Shown here: piece by piece, positions 4,252 through 5,826 of the stretch
Layout of the letters: each line of letters begins with the position of its first letter
Position numbering within the stretch: the first letter of the stretch is position 1
Assembly (NCBI GenBank): GCA_001872165.1
Contig: MNXK01000129.1
Span: 1-5,826, forward strand
Source: Anaerolineae bacterium CG2_30_58_95
GTDB lineage: Bacteria; Chloroflexota; Anaerolineae; Anaerolineales; Villigracilaceae
DNA: 5,826 bases
Direction: 5' to 3'
Program-made: the position numbers and the translations under genes
The notes under the pieces: generated by a model
Told to the model about the DNA's origin: nothing
Seen by the model: only the letters and a program-made list of their open reading frames with translations
The model's database searches: none

Positions 4252-5493
4252 TTACGGCGTTGGCGTTGATATTATACCGGATGGCGGCGGTAATTCAGTG
4301 TTGTATCCCTTGAATCCCTGGAAGGCGAAGTACGTGACCTGGCCGGGGAAGATTTGGATTTCCAGTCTATTATTCAGTCCGGCGTATGGCACGTTGACCT
4401 GATAAACGCCAGCCGGCAGGTCGCTCAAGACCAGGTTTTCGTTGTAACAGGGGTCGCTGTTTGCGCCGATGCCTCCATACGTCTTGACGATCCAGGCGCG
4501 CTGGGTGGCTTCCGAGCGGACGATGATGGCGTAGCTGAGGAGGGGGCGTTGATAGGTATCCATGATGCGGGCAACCAGGATTCCCCAGCCTTCCGGCGGC
4601 GCCAGCCAGAGTTCGGGGTTGCGGGTAGAGAAAAAGTCGTTGGCGCCGATCCGCACCTCGTAATGAAGGTGCGGTCCGGTGGTGAATCCGGTCGTGCCGA
4701 CTTTGCCAAGCACGTCGCCGACCTCGAGAACCTGGCCGACAACCACATCCACCTCGGAGAGGTGCGCGTAGATCGTGAAAAGCGGCTGGTCTTTGTAGCC
4801 GAAATCGTGGCGGATGGCGACCGCCATTCCATAGGGGTCATCCTTATAATCCGGCGCGTTGTTGAACAATCCCCAACTGGCCCAGACGACCGTCCCTGGC
4901 CCTGTCGCCTGGACGGGCGTGCCGACATCGGCAGGCAGGTCAATGCCGGTATGCACCACTTCAGGCCGGAAGAAGATGCCGCCGTAGCGATAATCCGCTA
5001 TCGGCCAGGTGACCACGTTGACTGAGAACGGGCGGGCAAAGTAGAAATGGTCATAGGGCGAGAGCGCCCAGGGCGTAGGATAGAGCGGCGGCCGCCAGGC
5101 CGATTCTGGCGTCGCGCCTTCGGTTGGAAAAACGATCGGCAGCGAAGAAGCAGACGTGGCGGATGGGAGGGGCGTCAGCGTGTTTTCGACAATAATGGTA
5201 AGAGGTTTCGGAGTCACAGATGGGGATGGCGAATTGGTAAATTGGGGCAGGCTGACCACTGCAGTTCCTATCGGCGTTCCGATTGCCCTCTCCGTTGGTG
5301 TTGCGGTGGTGACGGTTTCCTGTAGGGATGGCTGTTCCGCAATGGCGGAAGTACATGCCGAAAGGAGAAGTAAGCCGGAGGCCATTACCCATAAGGCTTG
5401 GATCAGTAGTAACGACTTTAGTCGTTTGGGCGGGAGGGCGACTGAAGTCGCGACTACGCGCCGCTTTCGCGATTTGCCGAGAACAGGTTTCAT
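4252..5493 (-). CDS. M23-family (LytM-type) peptidase lipoprotein
   Basis: A 413-residue predicted exported zinc peptidase of the lysostaphin/LytM type, whose family cleaves peptidoglycan cross-bridges or peptides. The N-terminus is basic (KSRKRR), then hydrophobic, ending in the lipobox LLSAC with the lipidated Cys at 47. Residues about 48-140 are a Ser/Thr/Pro-rich linker. The M23 domain spans about 155-300: zinc-ligand motif HTGIDLP (His181, Asp185), YAHLS (His244) and GPHLHYE (His275, His277). All expected catalytic and metal residues are present, so it should be active. Residues about 303-396 look like a beta-rich C-terminal module (GWGILVARIMD...LSDLPAGVYQVNV), similar to carboxypeptidase-regulatory or Ig-like folds. 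The start at ATG 5493 overlaps the upstream stop by ATGA and lacks a Shine-Dalgarno site, suggesting coupling. Residues 13-30, in the signal-peptide n-region, are encoded by an inverted repeat at 5406-5457. A longer upstream extension in this frame would only be a shadow of the neighbour's Thr/Pro tail. Confidence 0.93.
   Translation of the reverse strand: MKPVLGKSRKRRVVATSVALPPKRLKSLLLIQALWVMASGLLLLSACTSAIAEQPSLQETVTTATPTERAIGTPIGTAVVSLPQFTNSPSPSVTPKPLTIIVENTLTPLPSATSASSLPIVFPTEGATPESAWRPPLYPTPWALSPYDHFYFARPFSVNVVTWPIADYRYGGIFFRPEVVHTGIDLPADVGTPVQATGPGTVVWASWGLFNNAPDYKDDPYGMAVAIRHDFGYKDQPLFTIYAHLSEVDVVVGQVLEVGDVLGKVGTTGFTTGPHLHYEVRIGANDFFSTRNPELWLAPPEGWGILVARIMDTYQRPLLSYAIIVRSEATQRAWIVKTYGGIGANSDPCYNENLVLSDLPAGVYQVNVPYAGLNNRLEIQIFPGQVTYFAFQGFKGYNTELPPPSGIISTPTP
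5406..5457. repeat. 52-bp inverted repeat within signal-peptide coding region
   Basis: The left arm GTAGTAACGACTTTAGTCG (5406-5424) and right arm CGACTGAAGTCGCGACTAC (5439-5457) are inverted copies matching at 16 of 19 positions, separated by 14 bases (TTTGGGCGGGAGGG). Each arm also contains its own small palindrome (AACGACT-TT-AGTCGTT and GCGACT-GA-AGTCGC). The GACTTTAGTCG / GACTGAAGTCG pair is a form I recall from dispersed repeats in Chloroflexota and similar genomes. The element is read through in frame by the M23 lipoprotein gene as VVATSVALPPKRLKSLLL. Confidence 0.75.
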
Positions 5494-5826
5494 GGCGAAG
5501 GCGTGAACGTAGGCTGCGGCGTCGGCGTGAGCGTGGGTGTGGGAGGTTTGTAGCCCCACGGGGTGCGGGTGGGTGTGCGTGTGGGGGGAATGACGGCGGT
5601 CGGTGTGATCAGCGCCTCAGGCGGATAGAGTTCCAGCATGGCCTCGCGCCAAGTCAAACCCTGCGTCAAGGCGAATTCGTTGAAGCGCGCTCCGCTGAAG
5701 TACGTCCGCCAATTCGAGAGCGCGGGCAGGCGCTCCCAGCCGTATTGGAGAGCCAGGGCGGTGAAATCCAGCCAGTATCCTTTTGGGATGGCGCTCATCA
5801 GGCTGCCGCCCTGCTCGAAGGCGACC
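5490..5826 (-). CDS. Unidentified protein with Thr/Pro-rich tail, C-terminal fragment
   Basis: The frame is open to the window edge (upstream codons read VAFEQGGSL before Met at 5798), so this is the last 111 residues or so of a longer protein. The visible part has a compact aromatic-rich segment, including GYWLDFTALALQYGWERLP, SNWRTYFSGARFNEFA and LTWREAMLELYPPEALITPT, followed by about 40 residues of Thr/Pro-rich sequence (PPTRTPTRTP, PTPTLTPTPQPTFTPSP). I recall similar segments at the ends of large secreted or beta-propeller (TolB/PD40-like) proteins of Anaerolineae, but cannot assign a function from this piece. The Thr/Pro tail suggests an extracellular location. Its TGA overlaps the M23 peptidase start by ATGA, so the two surface proteins are likely co-expressed. 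Confidence 0.75.
   Translation of the reverse strand, partial: VAFEQGGSLMSAIPKGYWLDFTALALQYGWERLPALSNWRTYFSGARFNEFALTQGLTWREAMLELYPPEALITPTAVIPPTRTPTRTPWGYKPPTPTLTPTPQPTFTPSP

Noticed and set aside
4354..5025. Plus-strand open frame of 223 codons opposite the M23 peptidase gene
   Set aside because: It is the antisense of a clear M23 domain, with no recognisable motif and no start context.
5494..5559. N-terminal extension of the M23 lipoprotein (His/Ala-rich)
   Set aside because: It is the alternate frame of the upstream gene's Thr/Pro tail. The ATG at 5493 with the ATGA overlap gives a proper lipoprotein signal peptide.

Overview
The window looks like a piece of a Chloroflexota (probably Anaerolineae-like) chromosome. 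This is inferred from the gene style: two lipoproteins with Pro/Thr/Ser-rich linkers (one with an NBR1-type Ig-like domain, one with an M23 peptidase domain), a RecA, and short palindromic dispersed repeats of a kind I associate with that phylum. No rRNA or other taxonomic marker is present, so this is a lean and not a proof. All eight genes lie on the minus strand and are packed tightly, so transcription reads from the high coordinates to the low ones.

Layout in transcription order. (1) 5826-5490: C-terminal end of a larger protein with a Thr/Pro tail, cut by the window edge. (2) 5493-4252: an M23 (LytM/lysostaphin-type) peptidase lipoprotein whose start overlaps the previous stop by 4 bases (ATGA). 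Its signal-peptide n-region is encoded by a 52-bp inverted repeat. (3) 4198-4171: a promoter whose spacer holds a near-consensus Gram-positive-type LexA box, then recA (4140-3055). (4) 3059-3004: a run of degenerate 7-bp repeats. (5) 2976-2449: an NBR1-Ig-like lipoprotein. (6) 2385-596: an AT-richer two-gene cassette, described below. (7) 550-44: a GNAT acetyltransferase carrying a repeat-derived in-frame insert, overlapping by ATGA (8) the first 15 codons of a probable nitroreductase (47-1).

The most notable system is the cassette in (6): a complete type II restriction-modification system closely resembling EcoRV. The 287-aa endonuclease retains the EcoRV PD...DxK catalytic set, the Q-loop and most of the DNA-recognition loop. 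The 309-aa D12-class adenine methyltransferase retains the M.EcoRV-like N-terminus, FEPFMGSG and DPPY motifs. The predicted target is GATATC. The two genes run in tandem with the nuclease first and overlap by 4 bases, with no controller gene between them. The cassette is distinctly poorer in G+C than its neighbours and is bracketed by a 9-bp direct repeat, as expected for a horizontally gained defence module placed between two host genes.

How the genes relate: the R-M pair forms one functional unit (cleavage plus self-protection). RecA is the host recombination/SOS protein and appears to have its own regulated promoter. The two lipoproteins are exported cell-surface proteins. The GNAT and nitroreductase genes are likely co-translated. 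Apart from the R-M pair I see no evidence that neighbouring genes share a pathway. No gene-free stretch exceeds about 120 bases, and I found no tRNA, rRNA, CRISPR array, transposase gene or convincing rho-independent terminator.
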